Assembly (NCBI GenBank): GCA_047974625.1
Contig: JBKECK010000115.1
Location: 38,869-102,868 of the forward strand
Length of the DNA stretch: 64,000 nucleotides
Direction of reading: 5' to 3'
From: CADEDH01 sp047974625
Lineage (GTDB): Bacteria > Actinomycetota > Acidimicrobiia > Acidimicrobiales > SZUA-35
Shown: piece by piece, positions 8,952 to 17,927 of the stretch
How positions within the stretch are numbered: position 1 is the stretch's first letter
Layout of the letters: the number at the start of each line of letters is the position of its first letter
Translations under genes and position numbers: made by a program
Notes under the pieces: generated by a model
Database searches by the model: none
Told to the model about the DNA's origin: nothing
Seen by the model: the letters and a program-made list of their open reading frames with translations, nothing else

Positions 8952-9845
8952 TCAGGCGGCTGCTGGTTCGAGGGGGACTTTGTGGCCGAGGGCTTCGAGC
9001 TGGGCAACGAGTCGGCGTTGGCGGGTGTTGCTGTTGCGGTGCTTGTCGAAGTAGTCGCCGCCGAGGTCGCTGTAGGGCTCGCCGTTGGTGAGGAGGTGCC
9101 AGACGATGACCAGAATGGAGTGGCCGACCGCGACCGCAGCGCGCTGTGGTCCGCGGCGGCCCCTGGTCTGGGCGTATTGGGCAGCGAGGTAGGTGTTCTT
9201 GGTGCGTCCGGCGGCCTGCCCGGACTCGATGAGGGCTTTGCGGAGCCACTTCGAGCCCTTCGTGGTGCGCCCGGACTTGCGTTTCCCGGCCGATTCGTTG
9301 TTGCCGGGGCACATGCCAGCCCACGAGGCCAGGTGCCCAGCGGTGGGGAAGCGGGACATGTCGGCGCCGATCTCAGCGAGGATCACCTGAGCGGTCCTGG
9401 TGGACACGCCTGGGATCGTCACCAACAACGTCACCGCCGCTTCGTAAGGGTCCAACAGTTCATCGATCCGCACGCCGAGGGTGGCGATGGTGACGTCGAT
9501 CTGATCGATTCGGGCCAGCATCGAAGACGCGATCAACGCGTGGTGCTCGTTGAACCGGCCGGCGAGGGCGTCTTGGAGCTGAGGGATCTTCGCTCGGAGC
9601 CGACCCTTGGCGAGTTCGGCCAAAACGACGCTGTCGCGTTCACCCGCGATGAGCGCGTCGATCATCGCCCGACCCGATTTGGTCAACACATGCGACGCGA
9701 CCGACGACAGCTTCACCCCGGCGTCTTCGAGGACCTTGTGCAGGCGCTGGACTTCCCGGGCGCGTTCCTCGGCCAAGCTCTTGCGGTAGCGGGTCAGGTC
9801 CCGCAACGCCCGGAACGGCTCCGGCGGGATGAACGACGGCCGCAC
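8952..9845 (-). pseudogene. IS110-family transposase, N-terminally truncated
   Basis: About 297 residues match the middle and C-terminal part of IS110 transposases: RPSFIPPEPFRALRDLTRYR and EVQRLHKVLEDAGVKLSSVA in the linker, then the transposase_20 domain with VTIPGVSTRTAQVILAEIG, GHLASWAGMCPGNNES and GKRKSGRTTKGSKWLRKAL. The first 100-150 residues, which carry the DEDD RuvC-like catalytic domain, are missing. The frame remains open for some 20 codons upstream of 9845 but that sequence no longer resembles the family, so the break lies near 9850. The copy should be inactive. The open frame begins at a GTG that is probably not a real start. Confidence 0.8.
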
Positions 9846-9931
9846 CAGTCCGTTGGGGGTGGCGCGGGGTTCCGGACGGGGGCAAGCTTGGGTGAGTGGC
9901 GAAGAGGAAGAGGAAATTGCCTAGAACTAGG

Positions 9932-9979
9932 ATGGCGTATCCGCCTGAGTTGCGTGTGGAGTTGAGTGCCGGGGGGTAA
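9932..9979 (+). pseudogene. Possible remnant of a transposase orfA start
   Basis: A 15-codon frame reads MAYPPELRVELSAGG and then stops. Its first eight residues look like the start of IS3-type orfA helix-turn-helix proteins (usually YPPELRERAV). It lies between the IS110 remnant and the IS30 element, where fragments of older insertions are expected. The match is very short, so this is tentative. Confidence 0.25.
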
Positions 9980-10020
9980 CTACTCAGCCGGTGGGGATCC
10001 AGGGTGGTTCGGTGTGGAGG

Positions 10021-10031
10021 GGCGAGTTCAA
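10021..10031 (+). repeat. Terminal inverted repeat of the IS30 element (transposase 3' side)
   Basis: GGCGAGTTCAA; it is the exact inverse of 11126-11136 and lies directly next to the transposase stop codon. Confidence 0.6.
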
Positions 10032-11035
10032 CCGGTCATAGCGACGTTGCCAGTGTAGAGGTCGTGGGCTGTGGGCGAGTGGTGGATGCGGCGGGGGATG
10101 GTGTTGAGGCGGTGTTCGATGCGGCGTAGATCGTCGGGGCTGTAGACGCTGAGGTCGGTGCCTTTGCCGACGCAGCGGCGGAGCAGGCCGTTGCCGCTTT
10201 CGTTGGTGGGGCGCTGCCAGGGCGAGTGCGGCTCAGCGAAGTGCACGTCGATCCCGGACAACTTGGCCAGGGCGCGGTGCTTGGACATCTCGCGGCCTTG
10301 GTCCCAGGTGAGGGTGAGGGCGTGCTGGCAGTCGACCCGTTCGAAGGTCTCGACGAGGGCGGCCAAGACGGCGGTGGCGTTGTGGCCCTCGGGGAGATCG
10401 GCGAGCAGGCAGTAGCGGCTGGCCCGGTCGAACAAGGTGACGATCGCGGAGCGGTTCCGGGCTCCGATGATGAGGTCGCCTTCGAAGTGGCCTGGCTGGG
10501 TGCGGGCGTCTGCTTCGAGGGGCCGGCGACCGATCAGGTTGAACACCCCCAGGGGGCCCGGCTTTGGTGTTGGTGGGCCGAACACCCGGTGCTTTCGGCA
10601 TCGGCGGCGCCGGTGCAGCCCTGTGTGTAGCCCGGTGGGCAGGCCTCGGTGGCCGTGGCCGTAGATGGCCTGGTAGATCGTCTCGTGGCTGATGTCGGCG
10701 GTCAGACTGTGGGTACCGCGGCCGAGTTCGATTGCGATCGTCATCGGGGAGTCCTTCGCCTTCAAGCGGGCGGTCACATGCTTGGCGAGGGCGGAGTCCG
10801 ATGCCAGCTTCGCGACCTTGGGACGGGTCCGTTGCTGGTCCGCGCGCGCCTGAGCAGTCGTTGCGGTGTAGGCGGCGACACCACCATTGCGGGCGATCTC
10901 CGCGCTGATCGTGGATCGGTGTCGACCCAGACGGCGGGCGATCACGGGGCTCGTTTCACCGCGTGCGATCCCGGCGCGGATCTCCTCACGCTCAGGCGCG
11001 GTCAACGGGTTGGCTGGCATGCTGCGGGACTCCAT
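10028..11035 (-). CDS. IS30-family transposase
   Basis: 335 residues from ATG 11035, a normal length for the family. The N-terminal helix-turn-helix is visible at about 12-50 (LTAPEREEIRAGIARG, then VIARRLGRHRSTISAEIARN). The rve/DDE core carries all three acidic residues: D in HFEGDLIIGARN, D in LTLTWDQGREM and E in SPWQRPTNESGNGLL. It ends with the typical RRIEHRLNTIPRR segment. The enzyme would cut and join the inverted ends that flank it. The gene reads as intact, so this is the one element in the island that could still move. Confidence 0.92.
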   Translation of the reverse strand: MESRSMPANPLTAPEREEIRAGIARGETSPVIARRLGRHRSTISAEIARNGGVAAYTATTAQARADQQRTRPKVAKLASDSALAKHVTARLKAKDSPMTIAIELGRGTHSLTADISHETIYQAIYGHGHRGLPTGLHTGLHRRRRCRKHRVFGPPTPKPGPLGVFNLIGRRPLEADARTQPGHFEGDLIIGARNRSAIVTLFDRASRYCLLADLPEGHNATAVLAALVETFERVDCQHALTLTWDQGREMSKHRALAKLSGIDVHFAEPHSPWQRPTNESGNGLLRRCVGKGTDLSVYSPDDLRRIEHRLNTIPRRIHHSPTAHDLYTGNVAMTG

Positions 11036-11125
11036 CGGTCAGGGTGCTGTGTCAACAGCGGGCATCATGCCCGCCATCGCGCTCTGACCGGTGGAGACCT
11101 CACCTCACCATGTAGACGTCACCCC

Positions 11126-11136
11126 TTGAACTCGCC
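11126..11136 (-). repeat. Terminal inverted repeat of the IS30 element (transposase 5' side)
   Basis: TTGAACTCGCC; it is the exact inverse of 10021-10031 and lies about 90 bases upstream of the transposase start. Confidence 0.6.
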
Positions 11137-11161
11137 ATGCCTTCGCTTGTTGGGAAAGTCG

Positions 11162-12435
11162 TCACTCATGTTCCTCGATATCCTCCGTCTCGTTCAGTGT
11201 TTGTATTCGTCGAGGAGAGTGAGAGGGATGCTCCCATGCTGGGGACGAGGGTCCGATCTTCCGCCGTCCTCCTCTCTGGCCTATGTGAAGTAACAATCCA
11301 ACAAAACCCGCTAGAGGAATCAATGCGAAGTAGGCAGATCCCAGGGAGTATCCAAAGAGATCTTGGAGCACGACCAGCGAAATATATCCGCATGCGATTC
11401 CAGCAGATTCCCAAAAATTCACCACTGACAAAGATGTGGAACGCGAGATTGACTCCACACGTTCTTGCACATATGCATCAGCAACTATGGCGCCAATTTC
11501 AGGCGCGATGGCGACAACCACGAGGCCAGCCAACGTAACAGCGAGGTCTCCCAGGCCAACAAATGCAACCGCGCCAGCAAGCATCAACATCACGATAGCC
11601 AGCACTGACACAGGGTTGGACTGTTCATAGCGGAGCGCCCAAATGGGGGCGATGATTCCAAGAACGAAAGCAACTGACCCTGCGATTGAAATGAATCCAA
11701 GGGAAGCCCCTTGACCCTCGAGCACTGATTGACTCAGAATCAGATAGGGAGTGACTGTCGAGTGCATCAGTGTCGATGCAACTACAACTGGTACGATTGG
11801 GCGCGCAGAACGAGTCGATTTCTCGGCGCTCGTGATTCAGCATCGTTATAGTCCTTGGCCCCCTGCTTCGCGATACTCCCGAGACGCGAATCGCTCAACT
11901 CCTCGAGGTCGGCAATGGCATAGACCGAAAGGACGAGTGCGACGGCCGAGCTCCAATAAACGATGTCCCAAGAGATCTCGGCGAGTAGCCCTCCGATGAG
12001 TATTGCGAGTCCACTCGCCGCGGCTACAGCGCTTTGGTATCCGGATAGTAGGCGGAGATATCTCGATTCTTGGTTGTTCAACTTCAGCAGGTCATAGAAG
12101 AGGCTCTTGTCGGCTCCCGACGACATAGCTCGCCCGAGACCGATGATCACGAAGATGCAGATAAACGGCCAAAAGCCCGCCAGCAGCGTCGGGGCGACCA
12201 GAGCTCCAGCCACGATGAGCTGTCCAACGATCACGCTCAACTTTCTCCCGAATCGGTCTGCGATCAATCCAGTTGGAACCTCGAACAGAGCGGTTGCAAC
12301 GTAGAGAATCGCTAAGAGCACTCCGATCTGTGACGGCGCGAGACCTATGCTCCCCAAATAGACTACAAGAATGCCGCGCTGAAAGAGGGAATTGGAGAGG
12401 ACTCCGTAGAGTAAAAACTTCATCGTGAGCGTCAT
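11162..12435 (-). pseudogene. MFS transporter split by a frameshift
   Basis: Two frames together make one MFS protein. The first half (to TAG at 11782-11784) has about six membrane segments and the signature loop GLIADRFGRK. The second half reads in another frame from about 11840 to 11162 and supplies the remaining segments (PIVPVVVASTLMHSTVTPYL onward). The frames overlap between 11842 and 11785, so the loss of one base (or gain of two) in the central cytoplasmic loop explains the break. The first ATG giving a normal N-terminus is at 12435; a TTG at 12495 is the upstream alternative. Base composition is near 50% G+C by eye, far below the neighbours, so the gene was acquired. The substrate is unknown; drug efflux is typical for this subfamily. 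Confidence 0.7.
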
Positions 12436-12469
12436 AGCGAAGGCTTTCAAACTGTCTTTATCGTTAAGC

Positions 12470-13070
12470 TCACAATCGACGGAGCATGCCGACAACAGTA
12501 AATGGGGCGCATCCCTCGGCTATGGCAGCCAATGCGTCGATGTCACTGATATCAAGATGGTCACAGAGTTCCGAGGCATGATGAAATAGCTGTTCTGTGT
12601 CCTCTTCGCAATAAGACAAACCTGTTGCGTCGGCCAGGTACAACGTGAAGCAAGTATTCGTCTCAATGAAAACGCGCTTAACGTCTTGCAGTAAGTCGAT
12701 CCGCTCAACCTCGCTCATCCGAGCGATAGCGGTTTTCACCGATTCGAAGGAATTTGGATTGACTGTGGAATCTGCTGTACGCAACCGCATGACCATGGCG
12801 CGCTGACTCTCTAGAACATGAGAACTTGGATGCTCAATCTCCTGGTACCGCTGCACCAGCTCCGAGACCGTCACACCCCCGCTAACCGTCGGAGCGATGC
12901 TCGACACCTTCGCCGCCAGCTCACGACGGGCCTCTGACGCGTCGGCTGCACTACGAAACCCCCGACGGGTGACCTGCTGCCACTTCCCGGTCTCCGGGTC
13001 ACGGCCGGTGCGCAGTTTGAAGTACCACGTCCCGTTCCCGGCCCGGTAGACCCCGGTTCGCCTTCGGCAT
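12470..13070 (-). pseudogene. Tyrosine-integrase N-terminus fused to an unrelated low-GC tail
   Basis: ATG 13070 has a good ribosome-binding site (AGGGGG) but its frame stops after 23 codons. Removing one A from the AAG third codon restores MPRRTGVYRAGNGTWYF and then LRTGRDPETGKWQQVTRRGF, SELVQRYQ, the arm-binding domain and the start of the core-binding domain of phage-type integrases. The long frame that remains open starts at TTG 13114. After QRYQ (base about 12840) the integrase similarity stops. The following about 120 codons are low-GC and unrecognised (ending CAPFTVVGMLRRL) and run 35 bases past the TTG and into the start region of the MFS gene. The catalytic domain (R-H-R-Y) is absent, so it cannot recombine. 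Whether the tail is a gene of its own, for example from the ATG in MVMRL, is unclear. Confidence 0.65.
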
Positions 13071-13084
13071 GGTCTGACCCCCTG

Positions 13085-13125
13085 TGAGAACTGAGAACCG
13101 CCGGATGTTCTCAATTATGTTCTCA
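13085..13125. promoter_or_regulatory. Four heptamers forming nested inverted repeats before the integrase
   Basis: TGAGAAC occurs at 13085-13091 and 13092-13098, back to back, and its complement GTTCTCA at 13107-13113 and 13119-13125. The cluster lies 15-55 bases upstream of the integrase ATG and between it and tRNA-Asn. It could be an operator for the integrase gene or arm-type binding sites for the recombinase. Confidence 0.45.
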
Positions 13126-13185
13126 TATTCCCTGGCCTGAGGGCCGCCGGTCGAGCGGTTGGGCCTCTGACCTGGGGGTTTGTGG

Positions 13186-13258
13186 CTCCGGGGGTGGGGC
13201 TCGAACCCACGACCCACTGATTAACAGTCAGTTGCTCTGCCAGCTGAGCTACCCCGGA
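13186..13258 (-). tRNA. tRNA-Asn (GTT)
   Basis: The 73-base complement folds into a standard cloverleaf: acceptor TCCGGGG paired with CCCCGGA, discriminator G, D-stem GCTC/GAGC, anticodon stem ACTGA/TCAGT with loop CTGTTAA (anticodon GTT) and T-arm GTGGG-TTCGAGC-CCCAC. CCA is not encoded. It follows rpoD on the same strand, and the integrase remnant begins just beyond its 3' end, the classical arrangement for integration into a tRNA gene. Confidence 0.95.
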
Positions 13259-13329
13259 AGGACTCTGGGAGGATAGCAACGCACAGTGCGTGTGGTGCAG
13301 GTTTCTTGCCGCTTGTTGCGGCCGAAGGA

Positions 13330-14571
13330 TCAGTCGAGGTAATCGCGGAGGCGTTCGCTGCGCAGGGGGTGGCGCAGCTTGGCCAGGGTCTTGGACTCGA
13401 TCTGACGGATCCGTTCCCGGGTGACGCCGAACTCCCGCCCCACCTCCTCCAGGGTCCGGGGCCTACCGTCCACCAACCCGAACCGGAGGCGCACCACTTC
13501 TGACTCACGCTCGTTGAGATCGTCCAGCACATCCCGCACCGCCTGCTCCAGAAGCTTGCGGGCGGCCAGGTCGAGCGGGGCGGCGCCCCGGTCGGGGATG
13601 AAGTCGGCCATCGAGGTGTCGTTCTCGTCGCCCACCGGGGAGTCGAGCGACAGGGGGTCCTGGGAGGCGATCCGCAGGATCTCGGTGACCCGGTCCTCGT
13701 CGAGATCGACGTCAGCGGCCAGTTCGGCCATGGTCGGATCCCGCTCCAGCTTCTGGGCCAGGGCCCGCTGGGCCCGGACCACCTTGTTGATCGACTCGAC
13801 CATGTGCACCGGCACCCGGATGGTGCGGGACTGGTCGGCGATGGCCCGGGTGATGGCCTGACGGATCCACCAGGTGGCGTAGGTCGAGAACTTAAAGCCC
13901 TTGGTGTAGTCGAACTTCTGAACCGCCCGCATCAGCCCCAGGTTGCCTTCCTGGATGAGATCGAGGATCGGCACCCCCCGCCCCACGTAGCGTTTCGCAA
14001 TCGACACCACCAGCCGGAGGTTGGCCGAGGTCAGCTCCCGGCGGGCCCGCTCACCGTCGGCGGTGGCCCGTCTCAGGCGACGCTGCTCGTCGGGCCCGAT
14101 CGAATCCCACCGGTCCGAGGTGAGCAGCTCGGCCGCCTCGGCAGCGGCAAGGGTGCCCTGCTCGATCCGCTTGGCCAGCTGGACCTCCTCCTCGGCGGCC
14201 AGCAGGGGTACCTTGCCGATCTCCTTCAGGTACATCTTGACCGGATCGGCCGAGCCGCTGGCCCTGGCCACCGCGGCCGCGGCCACCTTGGCCGGATCGT
14301 GACGACGCCGGGCGCGGGCCCGGGTCCGGCCCGGGGGGCCACCGGCGGGATCGACAGGCGCCGGGCCGTCGTCGAAGGGTGCGTCGTCGTAGGGGACGTC
14401 GTTCTCGTCGAGGAACCGGCGCACCTCCTCCAGGACCGTCGGGGTCAGCTGGACGCGGGCCATGACGGCGACCACGTCGTCCTGGTTCAGGGGGCGGCCG
14501 CCCTTGGCCCGCAGCAACAACCGTTCGCGGTGCTCGTCAGCCAGCGCGAATTGGGTCTGGCCGACGTTCAT
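13330..14571 (-). CDS. rpoD: Primary RNA polymerase sigma factor (sigma-70/RpoD)
   Basis: 413 residues. ATG 14571 is chosen because GGAGGAGG stands about 12 bases upstream; the frame extends further but into dnaG. Region 1.2 is at DPVKMYLKEIGKVPLLAAEEE. Region 2 includes LIQEGNLGLMRAVQKFDYTK and KFSTYATWWIRQAITRAI, identical in character to housekeeping sigma factors. Region 3 (MVESINKVVRAQRAL) and region 4 (LEEVGREFGVTRERIRQIESKTLAKL) follow, ending in LRDYLD. It directs RNA polymerase to -10/-35 promoters. It lies 20 bases after dnaG, the ancestral dnaG-rpoD macromolecular-synthesis arrangement, and is probably transcribed with it. Confidence 0.97.
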   Translation of the reverse strand: MNVGQTQFALADEHRERLLLRAKGGRPLNQDDVVAVMARVQLTPTVLEEVRRFLDENDVPYDDAPFDDGPAPVDPAGGPPGRTRARARRRHDPAKVAAAAVARASGSADPVKMYLKEIGKVPLLAAEEEVQLAKRIEQGTLAAAEAAELLTSDRWDSIGPDEQRRLRRATADGERARRELTSANLRLVVSIAKRYVGRGVPILDLIQEGNLGLMRAVQKFDYTKGFKFSTYATWWIRQAITRAIADQSRTIRVPVHMVESINKVVRAQRALAQKLERDPTMAELAADVDLDEDRVTEILRIASQDPLSLDSPVGDENDTSMADFIPDRGAAPLDLAARKLLEQAVRDVLDDLNERESEVVRLRFGLVDGRPRTLEEVGREFGVTRERIRQIESKTLAKLRHPLRSERLRDYLD

Positions 14572-14591
14572 CGTCCCACCGGCCTCCTCCG

Positions 14592-16448
14592 TCACGCGCC
14601 CTCCTCCGCTGCTCCGAGAAACCAACCTAGCAAGGCATCCACGGTTGCTGCTGCTCGGTCGGGCACACGAAGGTCATCGCGCCGCAGCCGGTACCACTCC
14701 ATTTCCCGGGCCAAACGGGCGTACCCCTCGGCGTCCACATCCCGAGCCTCACGACGGCAGTCGTCGATCTGGCGGTCGAGGTAGGCGGCCCACAACAGCC
14801 CGGCCACGTCCAACGGATCGGCGGCCGAATCGTCCACGGCGAGGCGTTGCACCACCTCGGCCACCTCCGGTCCACCGGTGGCGGCCACGTCGTGCAACGA
14901 CGGGCTGGTCTTGATCAGGTGATAGATGGTGGCGCACATCGGGTCGACGAACAGTTCCGGCACCAGCAGGCCGTCGATCTCGTCGGACCGGTTGACCACC
15001 AGCCGCAGCGCCTCCATCTCGGTGTGGTCACGCTCGGGCCCGTTCCCCCGTCCGGACCCGTACCGGCCCTGACGGTCGGAGCGGTCGCCGGTTCCCACCG
15101 CCGCACCGGAGCGGGTACGGCCCGCGGCCTCCCCCTGACCGGCGCCGACCGTGGCCACACCACGGGGCCGGGCCGAATCGTCGGCCAGCATGCGGCGCAG
15201 CAGGTCGGGGTCCACCTGGCAGCGGCTGGCCACGGTCATCACGTACTGGTCCCGCACCAGGGGGTTGGGGTGTTCGGCCACCATCTCCATGGCCCGCTGG
15301 GCGGCCCGGGCCCGCCCCTCCCCCGAGGAACGGTCCACCCGGGAGATGGCCCGGTCGACCCGGACCTCGAGGAACGGGCGGGCGTCGGTGACGGCGGCCC
15401 GCAGCCGGGCCGGGTCGGTCACCGACAGCTCACCCGGATCGAGACCGGCCGGCAGGTCGGCCACGGCCACGTCGAGGTCGTGGGTCTCCTCCCACTCGTA
15501 GAACCGGGCTGCGGCGTCCTGGCCGGCCTTGTCGGCGTCGAAGGCCAGGACCACCCGGCGGGCGAAGCGTCGCAGCAGTTTGACGTGCTCCTCGGTGAGG
15601 GCCGTGCCGCAGGTGGCCACCGCCCTCGGTGTGCCGGCCCGGGCGAAACCGATGACGTCGGTGTAGCCCTCGCACACGATCACCTCGTCGGCCTCGACGA
15701 TGGCCGTCTTGGCCCAGTTGAGGCCATACAGGACCCGGCTCTTGGCGTAGACGGTCGACTCGGAGGAATTCTTGTACTTGGACCCTTCGGCGCCGGGAAG
15801 GTTCCGGCCCCCGAAGCCGACCGCCCTCCCCTGGGCGTCGAGGATGGGGAACATGACCCGGGCCCGGAAGGCGTCCTGCTGACGACCGACCCGGTTGACG
15901 AATCCGAGGCCGGAGTCGGTGAGGTCCCGGTCGGACAGGCGCAGGCCCCGGGCCAGGGTGTCCCAGCTGTCGGGGGCCCAGCCGATCCGGTAGGCCCGCA
16001 CGATGTCACCGTCGAGGCCCCGCTGGCGCAGATAGCTGCGGGCCGGGCCGGCGTCGGGGCTGGTGAGGAGCCGCTGGTGGTAGAACTCGACCGCCCGCCC
16101 CACGGCGTCGCTCAGGGCCGAGCGGCGGCGCCGTTCCTCGCTCTGGTTGGAGTCGGTGTAGCGCAGGCTGATCTTGGCCTTGGCGGCCAGCCATTCGACG
16201 GCGCCGACGAAATCAAGCAGTTCCTTCTCGCGGACGAAGTCGATGATGTCGCCCCCGACACCACAACCGAAGCAGTGGTAGAAGCCCCGCTCGCCGTCGA
16301 CGGAGAACGATCCGGTGCGTTCGTCGTGGAACGGGCACAGGCCCTGCCACTGACGACCCACCCGCTTGAGCTGCGTGTACTCCGAGACGACGGCAACGAC
16401 GTCGGTTGCCTCGCGAACCCGCGTCACATCCTCATCGACGATTCCCAC
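14592..16448 (-). CDS. dnaG: DNA primase
   Basis: 618 residues, normal for the family. The N-terminal CHC2 zinc finger has C38, H41, C59 and C62. The TOPRIM domain shows VIVCEGYTDVIGFA and VVLAFDADKAGQDAAARFYE, supplying the metal-binding acids. An Arg/Gly-rich linker (about 440-490) precedes the C-terminal helicase-interaction domain, which includes LVVNRSDEIDGLLVPELF. It makes RNA primers at the replication fork. The gene is 36 bases downstream of glyS and 20 bases upstream of rpoD on the same strand. Confidence 0.97.
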   Translation of the reverse strand: MGIVDEDVTRVREATDVVAVVSEYTQLKRVGRQWQGLCPFHDERTGSFSVDGERGFYHCFGCGVGGDIIDFVREKELLDFVGAVEWLAAKAKISLRYTDSNQSEERRRRSALSDAVGRAVEFYHQRLLTSPDAGPARSYLRQRGLDGDIVRAYRIGWAPDSWDTLARGLRLSDRDLTDSGLGFVNRVGRQQDAFRARVMFPILDAQGRAVGFGGRNLPGAEGSKYKNSSESTVYAKSRVLYGLNWAKTAIVEADEVIVCEGYTDVIGFARAGTPRAVATCGTALTEEHVKLLRRFARRVVLAFDADKAGQDAAARFYEWEETHDLDVAVADLPAGLDPGELSVTDPARLRAAVTDARPFLEVRVDRAISRVDRSSGEGRARAAQRAMEMVAEHPNPLVRDQYVMTVASRCQVDPDLLRRMLADDSARPRGVATVGAGQGEAAGRTRSGAAVGTGDRSDRQGRYGSGRGNGPERDHTEMEALRLVVNRSDEIDGLLVPELFVDPMCATIYHLIKTSPSLHDVAATGGPEVAEVVQRLAVDDSAADPLDVAGLLWAAYLDRQIDDCRREARDVDAEGYARLAREMEWYRLRRDDLRVPDRAAATVDALLGWFLGAAEEGA

Positions 16449-16484
16449 TCGACCCCAGGCTACTCGGCCGGGTGGGCCCGGCGG

Positions 16485-17801
16485 TCAGACGAGACGGTCG
16501 TTGAACCAGCCGACCAGGTCGGCGATCGGCAGCCGGACCTGCTCCATCGAGTCCCGCTCCCGCACGGTGACGGCCTTGTCGGTCACCGAGTCGAAGTCGT
16601 AGGTGATGCAGTAGGGGGTGCCGATCTCGTCCTGACGACGATACCGACGGCCGATGGCCTGGGTCTCGTCGTAGTCGCACATCCAGTGCGGGGCCAGGGT
16701 GGCCAACACCTCCTTGGCCGGTTCGGTGAGCTCGGGCTTCTTCGACAGGGGCAGCACGGCGACCTTGTATGGGGCGATCCGGTGGTGGAGCCGCAGCACC
16801 GTGCGCTGCTCGCCGTTGACCTCCTCCTCGTGGTAGGCGGCCATGAGGAAGGCCATCATGGTGCGGGTGGCCCCGGCCGCCGGTTCGATCACGTGGGGCA
16901 CGTATCGCTCGTTGGTGGCGGGGTCCAGATAGTCGAGCCGGGTCCCGGAGTGCTCGGCGTGCTGGCTGAGGTCGTAGTCGCCCCGGTTGGCGATCCCCTC
17001 CAGCTCGTCCCAGCCCCAGGGGAACAGGAACTCGACGTCGCTGGTACCCGACGAGTAGTGGCTGAGCTCGTCGGCGTCGTGGGCCCGGAGGCGGAGCTCG
17101 TCGGCCGGGATCCCGTGCTCCACGTACCAGTCGAACCGTTCCTGGCACCAGTACCGATACCACTGGTCGGCCTCGGCCGGAGGCACGAAGAACTCCATCT
17201 CCATCTGCTCGAACTCGCGGGTGCGGAACACGAAGTTCCCGGGGGTGATCTCGTTGCGGAAACTCTTGCCCACCTGGGCGATCCCGAACGGTGGCCGGCG
17301 GCGGGCGGTGTTGAGCACGTTGGCGAAGTTGATGAACATGCCCTGGGCCGTCTCCGGCCTCAGGTAGGCGACGGCACCGCTGTCCTCCACCGGCCCGGCG
17401 TGGGTCTTGAACATCAGGTTGAACTGGCGGGCCTCGGTGAAGGTGTCGCGCGACCCGCAGGTGGGACAGACGTTCGGGTCCTCGAGCTTGTCGAGGCGAT
17501 GGCGGGCCCCGCAGTGCCGGCAGTCGACCAGGGGGTCGGTGAAGTTGGCCAGGTGGCCGGACGCCTCCCACACCGCGGGTGGGGACAGGATTGCGGCGTC
17601 CAGACCGACGACGTCGTGGCGCATCTGGACCATGGACCGCCACCAGGCGTCCTTGACGTTGCGCAGCATCAGCACGCCCACCGGCCCGTAGTCGTAGGTG
17701 GACCGGAAACCGCCGTAGATCTCGGCTGAGGGGAAGACGATGCCCCGCCGCTTGGACAGGTTGACAATCTTGTCGAACAGCTCGGGGTGGGACTCGGCCA
17801 T
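16485..17801 (-). CDS. glyS: Glycyl-tRNA synthetase (dimeric type)
   Basis: 438 residues from ATG 17801; longer readings of the frame are antisense to the next gene. This is the single-chain, eukaryote/Thermus-like GlyRS, not the alpha/beta bacterial type. Visible are KRRGIVFPSAEIYGGFRSTYDYGP at the N-terminus, a zinc knuckle (CRHC and CPTC near residues 100-130), motif 2 (GKSFRNEITPGNF) and EFFVPP, motif 3 (GATRTMMAFLMAAY) and a C-terminal anticodon-binding domain (IAPYKVAVLPLSKK, GTPYCITYDFDS). It charges tRNA-Gly. It is divergent from the RDD gene with about 125 bases between the starts, which must hold both promoters. Confidence 0.96.
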   Translation of the reverse strand: MAESHPELFDKIVNLSKRRGIVFPSAEIYGGFRSTYDYGPVGVLMLRNVKDAWWRSMVQMRHDVVGLDAAILSPPAVWEASGHLANFTDPLVDCRHCGARHRLDKLEDPNVCPTCGSRDTFTEARQFNLMFKTHAGPVEDSGAVAYLRPETAQGMFINFANVLNTARRRPPFGIAQVGKSFRNEITPGNFVFRTREFEQMEMEFFVPPAEADQWYRYWCQERFDWYVEHGIPADELRLRAHDADELSHYSSGTSDVEFLFPWGWDELEGIANRGDYDLSQHAEHSGTRLDYLDPATNERYVPHVIEPAAGATRTMMAFLMAAYHEEEVNGEQRTVLRLHHRIAPYKVAVLPLSKKPELTEPAKEVLATLAPHWMCDYDETQAIGRRYRRQDEIGTPYCITYDFDSVTDKAVTVRERDSMEQVRLPIADLVGWFNDRLV

Positions 17802-17927
17802 GAGGGCGAGGCTAACGGGATCATCATCCGGGTCAGCCCGAATTTCGACGCCACGATCCGCCGATCGGGCCGCAAGTACGACCCCGAACCACTTGCGAAT
17901 CGGGGGGCCGCGGCCGATGGGGACATC

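Larger units (their letters stand above)
10021..11136 (-). mobile_element. IS30-family insertion sequence, apparently complete
   Basis: A 1116-bp element bounded by inverted ends GGCGAGTTCAA (10021-10031) and its exact complement TTGAACTCGCC (11126-11136); beyond these 11 bp the match continues weakly. One intact transposase gene fills it. I see no matching short target duplication (left flank ends in GG, right flank begins ATG), so either the duplication has decayed or the exact ends differ by a base or two. Confidence 0.7.

Noticed and set aside
11782..11843. Programmed -1 frameshift in the MFS gene
   Set aside because: No slippery heptamer or downstream structure is visible in the overlap, so a mutation or sequencing error is more likely.
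8562..13185. Full att-flanked genomic island
   Set aside because: I found no second copy of the tRNA-Asn 3' end at the left side, so the outer boundary of an integrated element cannot be set; it may have been lost by the insertions.
14847..17729. 960-residue plus-strand frame across dnaG and glyS
   Set aside because: Both underlying minus-strand genes are certain from their motifs; the long frame is a high-GC artefact.
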